Assembly: GCA_014549065.1 (NCBI GenBank)
Contig: JACDOX010000027.1
Location: 1,681,691-1,745,690, forward strand
Origin: Cardinalis cardinalis
Lineage: Eukaryota > Chordata > Aves > Passeriformes > Cardinalidae
Length of the DNA: 64,000 bases
Direction of reading: 5' to 3'
Under the pieces are notes generated by a model, which was not told the DNA's origin, ran no database searches, and saw nothing but the letters and a program-made list of their open reading frames with translations. Positions within the stretch are counted from its first letter, which is position 1. Each line of letters starts with the position of its first letter. This document shows positions 1 to 11,193 of this stretch, one piece after another. A program made the translations under genes and the position numbers.

Positions 1-2534
1 CCCAAAGGTGCTGATCCAAGCCTGCTCTGAGGACCAGCCTCACAGAGGGATCANTGGAGGTAAGGAGCCAAAGCATGTCTACCCCATATGTGGATCCATG
101 CTTTCCCATGCAGTCAGCCTGCAGGGCTCAAACACAGACTCGTGTCCCACATGCCCATTTTGATAATGGCTTCGTGTCCTCTCTGGCAAAGCAGAGCTGG
201 GTTTTTCCCAGCACGCAGAGGAACACTACAAAATTAAACCATGAAGGCAGACAAGCTGTGGCCAACCCAATGCCAGCCATGCAGGCAGAAAACACAAGGG
301 CAATACCTTTAAACAAATCTAAGCCTGCCCTCAGGCCCTTTACCACACAAAGTGGTAGATAGGTGTGAAAGGTGGGCTGGGAGGATGCTCAGGACCTCGT
401 GGGGCATGGGAGGCAGGGACAAAATCTGGGGTGTGTAAATGACAAGTGTCAGGTGTGTGCCCTGGGTTAAACAGGTTTCAGCTATTCCTNCAGTGGATGG
501 GTGTGACCCCAGCTCTCGTCAGAATCCACAGATGCCCCAGGCAGTGCAGCTCAGAGAAGATGACAATGAATGTGAGTAATTCTTGAAATTTGTGGGAAGA
601 CTATTCAGACGTCTGACTTCCTGCTTCTGCATGTACAGAGGAGATGTTTTTGTCTAAAGGAGTGGTAACAGCTTACACTGATACAAAGCCTCACACACCA
701 GGGAAGAGGAGCACAGAGCCCAGAAGAAGGGGAAGAGGGGGAAAACACAGCAAAGTCTGCAAGGGAGCAGTGCTGAGCCCATGTGAAGTGGGAAGTAACC
801 TATGTCTGGGAAAGAGTTCATATATAGGAATTCCCCTTGGACCNAAGGGGAACCAGCCACTGAAGTGAGACTGAGTCAGAGCTCTTTTCCCATGGTGCTG
901 CTGGCCAAGGCAATCACAGGGTTACCTCTGTCTCAAGGGCAGATTGCATTATTTAAGGCCAGCCTAAAAGCCAGTTAATAAAGGTTAATATGGATGGGAA
1001 TGTCAGCTTTATAAAACAGTTCATTGTTAAACATCATCAGAAGATCTTGACTGAGTTTTAAAGACTGCAGTGAAGAAAAACATTTTGTTTTGAATGCAGC
1101 CAAAGGATGAAATAGGATTTCTCTGTGGAAGCTATTTGGCCTGTTCTCCAGGGCACCATAGGTAAGAAGAGAGAGAACACCTGAGGTTAACAACAGTAAT
1201 ACTTTTTACAATTTGAGCATGCAGAATCTCTTCCCAGCAACTGGAGCCACTTTAACATGAAATGCATCATTAGAGTGATAGGACTCTGATGATGGACGAC
1301 CCTGAGAGATCTCCAGAGTAACCCTGATGGGAGCTGGGGCTCAGAGAATGCACCACATCAATTACAAGCCTGTCACAGTTGCTCTGGGTTTATTTTTAAC
1401 TAAAACAACCTGGCCTTCAGCAATCTATGCCAGGGATACCCTGACTTTGCAGAATGTGCAGAGCAAGGCCTGCAGCATTTGCTTTTGTTTTCATCAGACA
1501 AAGGCTTCAAGTTAGGAATACTGAATATTAAAGTAATGGCTGTTTTTTTCCATCTCTGCTCTATTTTTAGCAATTAGTGACCATCAATAAGACCAGACCA
1601 CATATAGCATAGTCATTAGCATGGTACTGAACTACAGAGAGCATAAGGAGGTAGAGAAAGACCATCTGATGCAACAACACCCATTGCCCAGTAGAGGATC
1701 TTGTACACATATTACCCCTTCCCAGCTGATTTCTCTGCAATTGAAGAACATATTAATACCACAGGGGTGGACACGAAGGAATATTTCATTCCTGCCTTAC
1801 TCACAGAATTGCCCCCTGCCTACAGCTGGGGGTACCCTCCAACCTGTCAACCACTCATGGCAGCCCAGACACCAGTACCCAGGAAAGCTGCCACATTGTG
1901 ACAGTGAAGAAATTCATACAGCTGTTGTGCAAGTAGCATGACAACTGCACAGCTAGGGCACAAATGCAAGCTGGGGAAGAAAGCAGGAAAAACAAACAAC
2001 TGCTTCTCAGTTCATGGCATAGGGCAAACACTGGAGACAGTAAATGCTTGTTGATTCAAAGGCCCCGCTGATTTCAAAGTGACCAGCTGGCAGCAAGTGC
2101 TGATATCTGGGCCATTTAAGCAATCTTCAGATGACGACACAAACATCAGTTCCCTTGAGGACCTACTGGCAATTTTCCAGTATTGTAAGGGATTACTTAG
2201 ACAAGAGACACTGCAGGTGACAACCAGAGGAAAGTCTTTGCAGAGTACAGTGAGATTGCTAAAGGGACAGACATATGACAAGGATTCTGGGACAAGAGAA
2301 AACCCAGTTCACCATGTTCACACACACTGTGGCACTCATGATAGGAAAGAAAGCCTCAGAAGGTCAAGACTATATGAGAGAACTGCTACCTAGGACTTAC
2401 ACCCAGAGCTAAACCAGTGGCTGTATTATTTTACAGATCAACTGGACTGCCATGACTGGCCATCTGGTCCCTGGAGAAGGAAGTCCAGTGCCATTCAGAG
2501 CAGGGCCCTCTGCAAAATAGAGGCACCTTGAAGC
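1..2534. other. Unique non-coding DNA, no gene recognised
   Basis: I recognise no gene, RNA gene or repeat family here. Open frames reach only about 106 codons, lie on both strands and have no family resemblance. The one local structure seen is a near-perfect palindrome at 831-852: arms of 8 bases (TTCCCCTT / AAGGGGAA), extending to 10 if the ambiguous base at 844 is C. A frame at 1701-1901 reads somewhat protein-like but has no convincing splice borders. Confidence 0.6.
831..852. repeat. Short inverted repeat (palindrome)
   Basis: Arms TTCCCCTT (831-838) and AAGGGGAA (845-852) surround a 6-base centre. The ambiguous base at 844 would extend pairing to 10 bases per arm if it is C. The shape is compatible with a dimeric transcription-factor site or with chance; nothing nearby decides between them. 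Confidence 0.35.
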
Positions 2535-3404
2535 TAAAGACACCAGGAAGTAAATTTTCAGATTACACCAAGTTGGGTCAGAGTGTCAGTCTGCTGGAGG
2601 GCAGGAAGGCTCTGGGCAGGCTGGATCAATGGGATGAGACCAACAGCATGAAGTGCAACAAGACCAAGTACTGGGTTCAACACTTGGCCACACCAAACCC
2701 ATGCACAGGCTGGGGTAGAGTGGCTGGAAAGCTGCGTGATGGAAAAGGACCTGGGGGTGCTGGTCAGCAGCAGCTGAACATGATCCAGCAGTGTGCCTAG
2801 GTGGCCAAGAAGGCCAGTGGCACCCTGGCCTGTGTCAGCAATAGTGTGGCCAGCAGGACCAGGGCAGTGATTGTCCCTCTCTATTGGTACTGGTGAGGGA
2901 ACACCTCAAATCCTGCATTCAGTCATGTGCCCCTCACTGCAAGAAGGACATTGATGGGCTGGACTATGTCCAGAGAAAGGTAACAGAGCTGGGGAAGGGT
3001 CTGGAGCACAGTTCCTATGAGGAATGGCTGAGAGACCTGGAGGTCTTAGCCTGAAGGGGGTTCAGGGGAGGCCTTGTTGCTCTTTACACCTACCAGAGAG
3101 GAAGGTGTTGCCAGGTGGGATTCAGTCTCTTCTCCCTTCAAACCAGTGATAAGACAAAGGACACAGTCTCAAGCTGCACCAGTGGAGGTTTAGGTTGGAT
3201 ATTAGGGAGAATTTCTTCACCGAAAGGAAGATTAGTTATTGGAATGAACTGCCCAGGAATGTGGTGGAGTCACTGTCCCTGAAGGTTTTTAAGGAAAGAC
3301 TGGGCATGGCACTTAGTGCTATGGTCTTGTTGACATGGTGGTGTTCAGTTAAAGCTTGGATTCNATGTTCTCAGAGGTCTTTTCCAACCTAATTAATTCT
3401 GTGT
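2535..3404 (+). mobile_element. CR1 LINE, 5'-truncated, with RT C-terminal remnant and 3' end
   Basis: This is a CR1 non-LTR retrotransposon copy in sense orientation. Its 5' end falls at the reverse-transcriptase catalytic box: the frame reads KFSDYTKLG where active CR1 elements have an F-A-D-D type box, so the second catalytic aspartate is lost here (seen as Tyr). Downstream it keeps the C-terminal ORF2 region, broken by a stop at about 2798 and by shifts. A later frame at 3195-3392 reads 'FFTERKISYWNELPRNVVES', typical of the CR1 ORF2 C-terminus. The copy ends with CTTTTCCAACCTAATTAATTCTGTG, the characteristic CR1 3' end with one degenerate tail unit. It is dead: truncated, with stops and altered catalytic residues. 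It is less diverged than most copies in this window. Confidence 0.93.
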
Positions 3405-6400
3405 GAGAGCCTGGCCAGGAGAAGCTCAGAAGCACAGCTGTCTAGTTTGCTTTCAGCAAAATCTCTATAGGGTGGTTTGGAGTCAGCACAGTGTAGACTG
3501 CCTCAGTCACCAACTTGAAATTACCTTCTTTCCATGCTCCTGGCCTCATGGTTCCACCCTTGCTCTTCATCAATTTCTATGAGTCAGACTGTGAACTCCA
3601 GAGGCTCCATGGTCCCACAGAACAAGGGACACCCAGGAGTTTGTTAGCAGTAGTATAAAGAATAAACAGGCACTTGTAGACTACTCAGCTGGGATGCTTG
3701 GGTAGGATTTGTCTCCTCTACTTAACATGTCAACTCTAAAGACACCTAAATATGAGGCAGTGACCTAACATCCCTTTATAATCACTTTGATAGATAATTT
3801 TTTAGTAAGCAAGTCATCTGGATGTCTTTGGTCATCTGAGTGAGGATATGATAAATTGAACCCAAGAGCTGCTATTTCTCTTCATGGACAGCAGCAGAGA
3901 AGGCAGTGGTACTCATAGGAATAGAAGATCAGGAGCACTACCTATCCATCCNCCAGAGCTGGATGGAGAGCACGAGAAAGGCAGGCACTCTGTGAAACTT
4001 CTTTGGTCATCCCAGTGTGAATCAGCAGAATCTGTGAAAATGTAGCAAAATTCAGGGGCAGTATTTCTTCATGTCTACAAATACAGCTCTCATTAGATCG
4101 GTAAAGCAGCTGGATATTTTTGGATCCATGAGCTGCCAAGGTTACATGTACTGAAGGCACTTCATATACCAGTGGGTGTCAAATAGAGACTGCAAGGAAA
4201 TCTTGCTCTATAGGTGATTTTTAATTTCTGGTGATAAAAATTGTGAAAACAGTTGTTATATAAGCTAAACCTTTCTAGCAGATGGTAAGAAAAAAGAATG
4301 CATAACAGTAAAATAAAAGGCAGCTATTTGCCAGGCTTACACACAAGGACCTTAAGGAAGGAAAATGTTCTTGCTATTGCCTTGTGAATGAAGAAATAGG
4401 CTTTGATAACCATATAAATGAAAACCATGTGTCACTGGATTGAGTTTGTGGACCTGGAATAGAGAAAAAACCCAAAACCACAAATAAAACAGATGCTCTC
4501 ATCATGACCGGTTTCTGATTCAAAGACAGTTCCCCAGCAGCGTATAACTCACAGAAAGTGAAGCTAAGAGGAAGTCCAAGTTTCCATGAAGAAACAGGGA
4601 ATATGGCATTGTGCAACAGCTTTTCCAAACTGAATGTACATATAGGCATTGCCCAATCAAATGATAACCAACAATGTATGCAATGAAAAACTGATTGAAT
4701 CTTGCTGTAAGACAACACAAATGACGCTATTAAATATCTTAATCTCGGAGCTGACAGAATTGTGGCATGGCGTTCTGTCAGTAGAAGCTGTAATGAGGCA
4801 GTGGTATTACACACACATTACCTCTTTGAACTTCTAACACAAAACTGGAGGCTGAAGGAATGGCATGTGGCATCACCAGCCAGTATTTTTCAGGCACAGG
4901 AATTTTCTCACACATCCAACTGTAGGTTAGGAAACACTCTTCTTAATTATAGGAGATGGAGAAGCACTTCTCTTCATACTCTAAGCTTTTTCAATGAGTA
5001 TTTTCAACAACACAGGACAATCTTCATTATTGGGATTGAACTGGTTAATTTATGAAAAAGCTCAAGCCCCACAAAAATTATAGAGCTCTCATGCCTTTCT
5101 GTGAAAGCCCATGAAAGCAGAAGACCAGAGAGCAGCAAGCCAACTGCTCTCCATTAGAAGTTATCCTCACAGACATCAGGGTGGACTGATTCTCCTCCCG
5201 TTTTCATGAGCAAGTCTGAAGAGGATTTTCATTAAAGTGAATGAGAATAAGCTGAGTGAAAATAATTAACATGAAATGATGTAATGTACTGAACAGCAAT
5301 ATTCTCAGAAGAAGGTCAGATGCATTTTGGGAAAGTATGAACTAGTGTACCACAAGTTACTGGAATGCAGGTGGAGATACATGGAAGTGCACAGTATCTA
5401 TATAAAATCACACTAGATGATTTGATAATGCTTTCCAAACCTATTAATCCATTAATTGTGTCAGGAGAGTACAGCAAAATGCTCTATTAAAAAGAGCAGC
5501 TGCTCTGTGAGCACACTGATGCTCTCAAGCAGCCAGAGCAAGACCAGATGAGTAGCACACAGCCTGACTGGAGGGTGTATGCTGTGCACTCTCATGGGAG
5601 GCAGCTCTGCTGGCCCCCCAGACCCCAAGGCTCCTGGGAGCACACCTCTCTTTTGTAATTCCCATTACACCATCACTTACCTGATGCCAAGCCTCTTAAT
5701 GTTGTCTTGATCCATTTAAACTCTGCCTTACAAAAGTGGTGTTTGAAGAAAACTGTTTAAAAACAATCCACACAGGAGAGATTAATAATGCTGGATTTCA
5801 AGCAGTTTTCTCTGCAAATAGGAGTTTAAATTTCTTTTGGTAATAACCCCTTTTGACTTGCCCACATGTAGACAGTAATTATTACTGCTTTTTACAGCTA
5901 GGGTATTTTCATCCCAACACATCTCATTCCCTCTCCCACATAGACAGTCTTTGAAGCAACAATAACAAGTACCAGCTTCCCTAGGCCAGTTTGCAAATTT
6001 GCCTCAAGGCTAAAACAGTCAGAGCAGGCTTAGTAGGTCAGAATTGGATTTCCCAAATATGAACCATTCCAGAAAAAAAGTCTTTTTCTTACTGTTAACA
6101 TATTAATCATTAGAGAAAAAGGGGATTATTGGGAGGGTAGATGTCGGTCGTTCCTCCCCCGCCCCTGCCCCCTGCGAACTATGCATGGAAAATAACTGCA
6201 CAAAATGCTCTGGCTCTGCTGAAGTCAACAGGAGTTTTGCCACCAGCTTCCAACAGAGCCACATTTTCACCCACTGTCTCCAGAGTGACATCTCATATGT
6301 CACCATTTACTAGTAGCAGTGCAGAGTTCACCACCAGGCCTGCCATTACAATATAAAACATAAAGGAAAGCTGAGGTATCTCTGTGGGATCTGGCAGCCC

Positions 6401-7139
6401 CACAAAACTCATCCAGATTTGTTTGTTTTTAATTACCATTACAGTCAAGGGCACTAAAAACTCTGTGGAGTCTGGGAACAAACTGTTTTGGTTGCCCTCA
6501 GACACACATTATCCCAGCACAGCTCTGCAAGCTGCATGGTGGCAGTACCCAGCTGGAGGAGCTCCAGTGGGACCAGAGCCAGAGGGCTTCAGCCAGGGGA
6601 CCTCATCCATTTCCTACCTGCCAGAGGGGAGACTCACACTTCAGCTTCCTCACATATCCCTGGGCACTCTCTTAGGACCTTCACAGGGATTGATGTATCT
6701 CCCTGAAAATCCAGGGATGCATGTTCTGGCTTCTCTCTAAGTTCAGTCTGGATGCTGTTGCTGTCTGTCCCTAGACAGATGTGAGAGCCGTGCCTCACCT
6801 TGGCCACAGCAGGCTCACAGCACGTGAGCCTTTGGATTAGCTGAAGGAAAGACAGACAGAACAGGCAAGCAGTGTGATCACTGGCGAATTTGTTAAAGTT
6901 CACAATGGGTACAACTTTGTTCTCACACCTGGAGATGCAGCCATTCAGTCCCTTGCTGACAGACCCAAGTTAAAGCCCCCATTCATCCTCAGCTGAAGCA
7001 TTTTGTTCTTCCATTTTCTAATGCAGTCAAACCTTCGTGATAAAAAGCACCCCCAGCAGATGTATTGCCATGAAAATGTTGCTCTAATGANCTGGCAGGA
7101 AAGACAATTTCACAGAAAGAAGATCTCTGAGCAGCCCGA

Positions 7140-7690
7140 TTCACAATTACTCTTCACATCCACAGGCTCTCATGCTAATTAGGAGTGACACCTTTAATTA
7201 CCAGTATTGAAACCCTCAAGCGCCAACAGATCACAGCCTAAATCCGTGATATTGTCAACCCAGAAGGCAGCTCAGCAGTTGGGTTTGGGGTTGTTTTATG
7301 GTTGGTTTTTTGTTTTTTTTTTTTTTTTTTTTTGAGTCAGTGGCTTGTTTCCCTGTGACGCCTTGAGAAAAGGTTTATTTGTGTAATGTCTGCAAACCTA
7401 AAATAACAAAGAATATTTAAATTGAGGTAGAGGGCAATTTAAAGCCCAGCTAAAACTTCTCTGCTGAAATCGCTAATGGTAGGAGAAATGTGTATTTCCA
7501 ACACATAATTAGGAAGAGACAAAAAGAGGGTGTGGAGTCTTACTATGGAATTTTAATTACAAGCAGATCCTGAATCCCCGGGTTGAGTTCCAGCCAGCTG
7601 AGGACACATATTGAAATGTACTTAGTGATATACTCATTTCTACTTAATTACTTGTGAGACAAAGCAGCCAAAGGATATTTCTTTAGGATG
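7140..7690. promoter_or_regulatory. Possible conserved non-coding element (speculative)
   Basis: This AT-rich block flanks the poly-T tract and repeatedly shows TAATTA-type cores (for example GCTAATTAGG near 7175, CTTTAATTACC near 7193, ACATAATTAGG near 7503, TTTTAATTAC near 7551, CTTAATTAC near 7643). It has no coding potential and no repeat similarity. This is the texture of many vertebrate developmental enhancers, but base composition alone can also produce it. No alignment was possible here. Confidence 0.2.
7281..7333 (+). repeat. T/G-rich tract ending in a 21-T homopolymer
   Basis: A GGTTT/GGTTTT-rich stretch leads into an uninterrupted T run at 7313-7333. On the minus strand this is a poly-A, but no retroposed sequence is recognisable next to it, so it is called simple repeat. 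Its exact length is likely to be polymorphic or error-prone. Confidence 0.85.
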
Positions 7691-10114
7691 CAGAGGATAG
7701 CTCTGAGAGGGATTGATAAATGTAAAAGATACATAAAGCAATAACAGTCCACCTACTTACCACTGAAGAGAATTTCACAACAACATTTTTTCTAGTGCTC
7801 TGTGTTGCCTATTTTACTGTCCTATGTGATAAGGTTTCCACCATTTCCCTTGGAAGATTAGATAAGTTTCATGGCCAGGATTTTTTCTCCCTGTGATATT
7901 CGGCCTGTGTTTTCTTCTCTTTTTTTAGAATTCAACTGTGTTTTTCTGAAAAATAAAACCTTACCATAATAATATCTCTCTCTCCTCATTAACTCATTTA
8001 CTCATGAACTGCACCCAAAGGATCCTCTGAAAACGTTGTCTAGAAAGACATTTTGGTTGAATTAAACTCATTATTTTCCAGGTACGGGTGCTGGAGGAGC
8101 AACGAAGCAGAGCAAAATACCTGAGCGGGGAAGAAAGTGGAGGCTACCTAAAGACCCTTCAGACTTCCCAAATTTCATAGTGTCTGAGTTGCCTGTTCCA
8201 TGTACCCCATGCAGCACAGTGGATGCATTTTCTGTGCCTCAGATCATGCAACAGGACTAGGTAGCAGAAGGTGGCTGGTAAAAACGGGCAGCTAAGCTAC
8301 TCATCCTCACCTGCACACAGGTACCAAAGTCTCCTTAAAATATATCCCTGGATGGACTCTTTCAAATGATCTTAAATGGCAGTTCATGATTCAAGCAGCT
8401 GCCTTTTAGCATAAAGTGATGATGGAGAGGCTGTGCTGCAAATACATGAACTTCAGGCTGAGGTACATAGGACAGGAGCAAGTTACATGGTCCTCAAGGG
8501 CACAGCACAGGTTTGCACTGTGTGCTTTTCAAATTGGCTCAATTCCCTTCTTGTGAATCACTAGGGGCTTGCTGCCCTCATCCTCCTTCCTGCCCTTCAC
8601 TTTACTCCATGAATTTTTCTGCTTCAGGACTACCTCCATGGTAGGAGAGAGAGTCAAGCTTAGACTCTTTCTTACTTAAAGGACACATATAGATTTCCCA
8701 TCTCAAAATCAGACAGTTTGGAAATGCTAATGCCACACCAGGCAGAGATGAAACCTGTGTCTGTAAATACATTCAAAGTCAAGTGGACATAATCACATAC
8801 GACATGATCAAAGTGCTGCATCAGTTGATTGCCAGCCAGCAGACAGCAGAAATATCCAGTCAATTTATTGCTCCCAAACACATCAAGGATCTGAGGCAAT
8901 AGCCAGGACCTGGAAGCAACCACTGCTATCCTAAATCCTCTTGAAGACAGCACATTTCCACAGACTAACAAGGCAACAAGCTGTATTTGGGAACACAAGG
9001 CGTGGTGGCTCAGCTGTCATGACACACAAGGTACAAGGTAACACCACATGTTCCCAGTCCTCCTGAGAAGCAATGTGTACTGGCTGAGAATGCCTCCTTG
9101 CACTTGTGATCATCCAGGTGAGGAGGGGCCCCTCTCGCAGCAAGCAGATTTGCATTGGGTGATAAAAGACACACAGATGTCACACGTGTCTGTTGGTAAG
9201 TGGCTGCTTGGCTGTAGGGTAAATGCATGAGCAGACAAATCCAGGGACAAAGCAAAATGTTGGAAATTACTGAAAACTAAGAAAGAGAGAGAAAGTAGAA
9301 AAAGTGTAGTGTAGATAAAAATGGTATTGGTTCTTTCTCTAAATCTGCCACCTCTTTACACCCTAAAACCCTTAAACAAGAGGATACTGACCCTGCTGTC
9401 TGAGTCATATGCCACAATCATCTCTGAAGTATCAATGAAACAACAGAAGACATCTGAACAAAAACAGGCAGAGCACTGGTTTTCTTGACCACTAAGGCCA
9501 ACCCAAAATCCCACTGGCAACAGTCTTTTCTTGACAGAAAAGGAGCATCTACACAGAAAGTGGTGAATCTGAGGCAGCACACAAAAATGGAACTGGGATC
9601 TGAATGCTGGGACTCATTTCAATCCAGATAGATACTATGAATTGAAAAATTAGAAAAAGAATGAGTGAAAATCATGCAGACCTCACCCAAAAAAGGAATC
9701 AACTCTTCTTCTTCACTGGAAGAGCCCCTTGGTTGTAGGTGTGATTTTTCAGCCCTGTCCCTGTCTTTTGCTTTCACGGTGTTTTCTAAATCGTGCCCAG
9801 TCTGGGTTTATCTCTCCCAGCAGTCAAGACCTTTCAGACCACCTTTGCATCTCTCTTCTTCCACACCTTGGACATGTGGGACAACGGAGGAATCACAGGG
9901 AGGAAATGGAGACAGGGAAGAGGGCATAAAAAGAGGTGCAAGACAGATCCATCCTCATTGCAGTGGGTTATGTTGAATATCTGAAAGCATAATGGGAAAA
10001 CTGAGTACAGGCAAGATTAGCAAAAAATCTGGAGTCACTGACTTAGTCCTCTTACCTTTGAAGGGCCTGCATAAAGTTAACAGTAGTCTAGAAACCAGGA
10101 GGAATCTCTCTTCT

Positions 10115-10795
10115 TGACCTGGAGAAGTGGGCCCATAGGAAAGAATATCACATGGTTTAACAAGAACAAGTGAAAAGTGCTGCACCTCCTGGTATAAAGT
10201 ACAAGCTGGGGGATGAACAGATCAAGAGCAGCCCTGCAGAGAAGAACTTGGGGTGCTGATGGGTCAGAGGCTGAACATGACCCAGCAATGGGCACCCACA
10301 GCCCAGGTAAAAAAAAGTGCCCTGGGCTGCTCCCAAAGCAGTGGGGCGAGCAAGGGAGGGAGGGGATTCTGCCCCTCTGCTCTGCTCTGCTCCGCTCTGC
10401 TCTGCTCTGGTGAGACCCCACCTGCAGTGCTGCATCCAGCTCTGGGGTCCTCAACACAGGAATGACATGGACCTGTTGGAGTGAGTACATAGAAGGATCA
10501 CTGGGATTANTAGAGTGCTGGAACACCTCTCCTATGAGAAAAGGGTAAAAGAATTGAGCTTCTTTAGCCTGGAGAAGAGAAGGCTCTGGAGTGACCTAAA
10601 AATGTGGCCTCCCTGAAAGGACCTTACAAGAAAGATGGAGAGAGACTTGCTGCAACGTTTATAGTGACAGAACAAGGGGGAATGGTGTTAAGAGAGACAG
10701 AGAGTAGGTTTAGGTGAGATATTAGAAAGAAATTCTTTCCTGTGTGGGTGGTGAAGCACTGGAACAGGTTGTTTTTACCTACATGCCGTGGTAGA
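10115..10795 (+). mobile_element. CR1 LINE copy A of a compound locus, lacking its 3' end
   Basis: This is a sense-strand CR1 fragment of the ORF2 C-terminal region. The frame near 10233 reads EKNLGVLMGQRLNMTQQ, and the DNA continues through AAAAGTGCCCTGGGCTGC, GGTGAGACCCCACCTGCAGTG and the CTTTAGCCTGGAGAAGAGAAG block, all diagnostic CR1 stretches. It fades after GAAGCACTGGAACAGGTTG (about 10752-10770) without reaching a 3' tail. An A-rich expansion (about 10308) and a pentamer microsatellite (10376-10410) lie inside it. The missing 3' end and the immediately following second copy suggest deletion or replacement. Not functional. Confidence 0.9.
10376..10410 (+). repeat. Pentanucleotide microsatellite (TCTGC)7 inside CR1
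   Basis: Seven pentamer units follow one another: three TCTGC, one TCCGC, two TCTGC and a final TCTGG. They sit where CR1 elements normally carry a short CTCTGCTCTGG motif before GTGAGACCCCACCTGC. The array therefore looks like a microsatellite grown from a CR1-internal seed. Confidence 0.9.
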
Positions 10796-10861
10796 GCAGC
10801 TGAAGAACAGGGAACAGAATGAGGTACTGTCTGTCAGGTGAAAAGATGGAAACATTGGACA

Positions 10862-11193
10862 TCTTTTCAATACTTAATGGGGGTTTATAAGAAAGATGGG
10901 GACAAAGTTTTTATCAGGACATGTTGCTGTGGAATAATGGGCAATNGTTTTAAAATAAAACAGGGTAGATTTAGACTAGATATAAAGATGATATTTTTAG
11001 TTATGAGGAACACCGGAACATGTTTCCCAGAGAGACTTTGAATATTCCATCCCTGGAAACATTCAAGATCAGGATGGATGAGGTTCAGAGGTACCTGATG
11101 TAACTGAAGATGTTCCTGCACATTGCAGGGAAGGTTGGACTAAGTAATCTTTAGAGATCCCCTCCAACCCAAACTAACCTATGATTCTGTGAT
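10862..11193 (+). mobile_element. CR1 LINE copy B of a compound locus, with 3' tail
   Basis: This second sense CR1 copy begins at TTTCAATACTTAATGGGGG and runs through TATAAGAAAGATGGGGACAAA, GGGTAGATTTAGACTAGATAT and CATCCCTGGAAACATTCAAG. It ends in CCCCTCCAACCCAAACTAACC followed by TATGATTCTGTGAT, a CR1 3' end with its tail. Its first part repeats the domain already present at about 10615-10770 in copy A, so these are two insertions or an old internal duplication, not one continuous element. About 66 bases separate the copies. Confidence 0.88.

Larger units (their letters stand above)
3405..10114. other. Unique non-coding DNA with one poly-T tract
   Basis: No gene or transposon is recognised. 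Open frames reach about 146 codons (4374-4814, minus) with no family resemblance and with competing frames on the other strand. Features within it are a T/G-rich to poly-T tract at 7281-7333 and an AT-rich stretch with many homeodomain-type AATTA/TAATT cores at 7140-7690, described separately. From 7700 to 10100 I see nothing beyond plain unique DNA. Confidence 0.6.

Noticed and set aside
1701..1901. Protein-like plus frame at 1.7-1.9 kb
   Set aside because: It lacks an ATG at its start, has no convincing acceptor or donor pair, and a second plus frame is open across the same stretch.
10157..10526. Several overlapping frames on both strands near 10.2-10.5 kb
   Set aside because: They are translations of a CR1 copy and its pentamer microsatellite in different frames, not a host gene.
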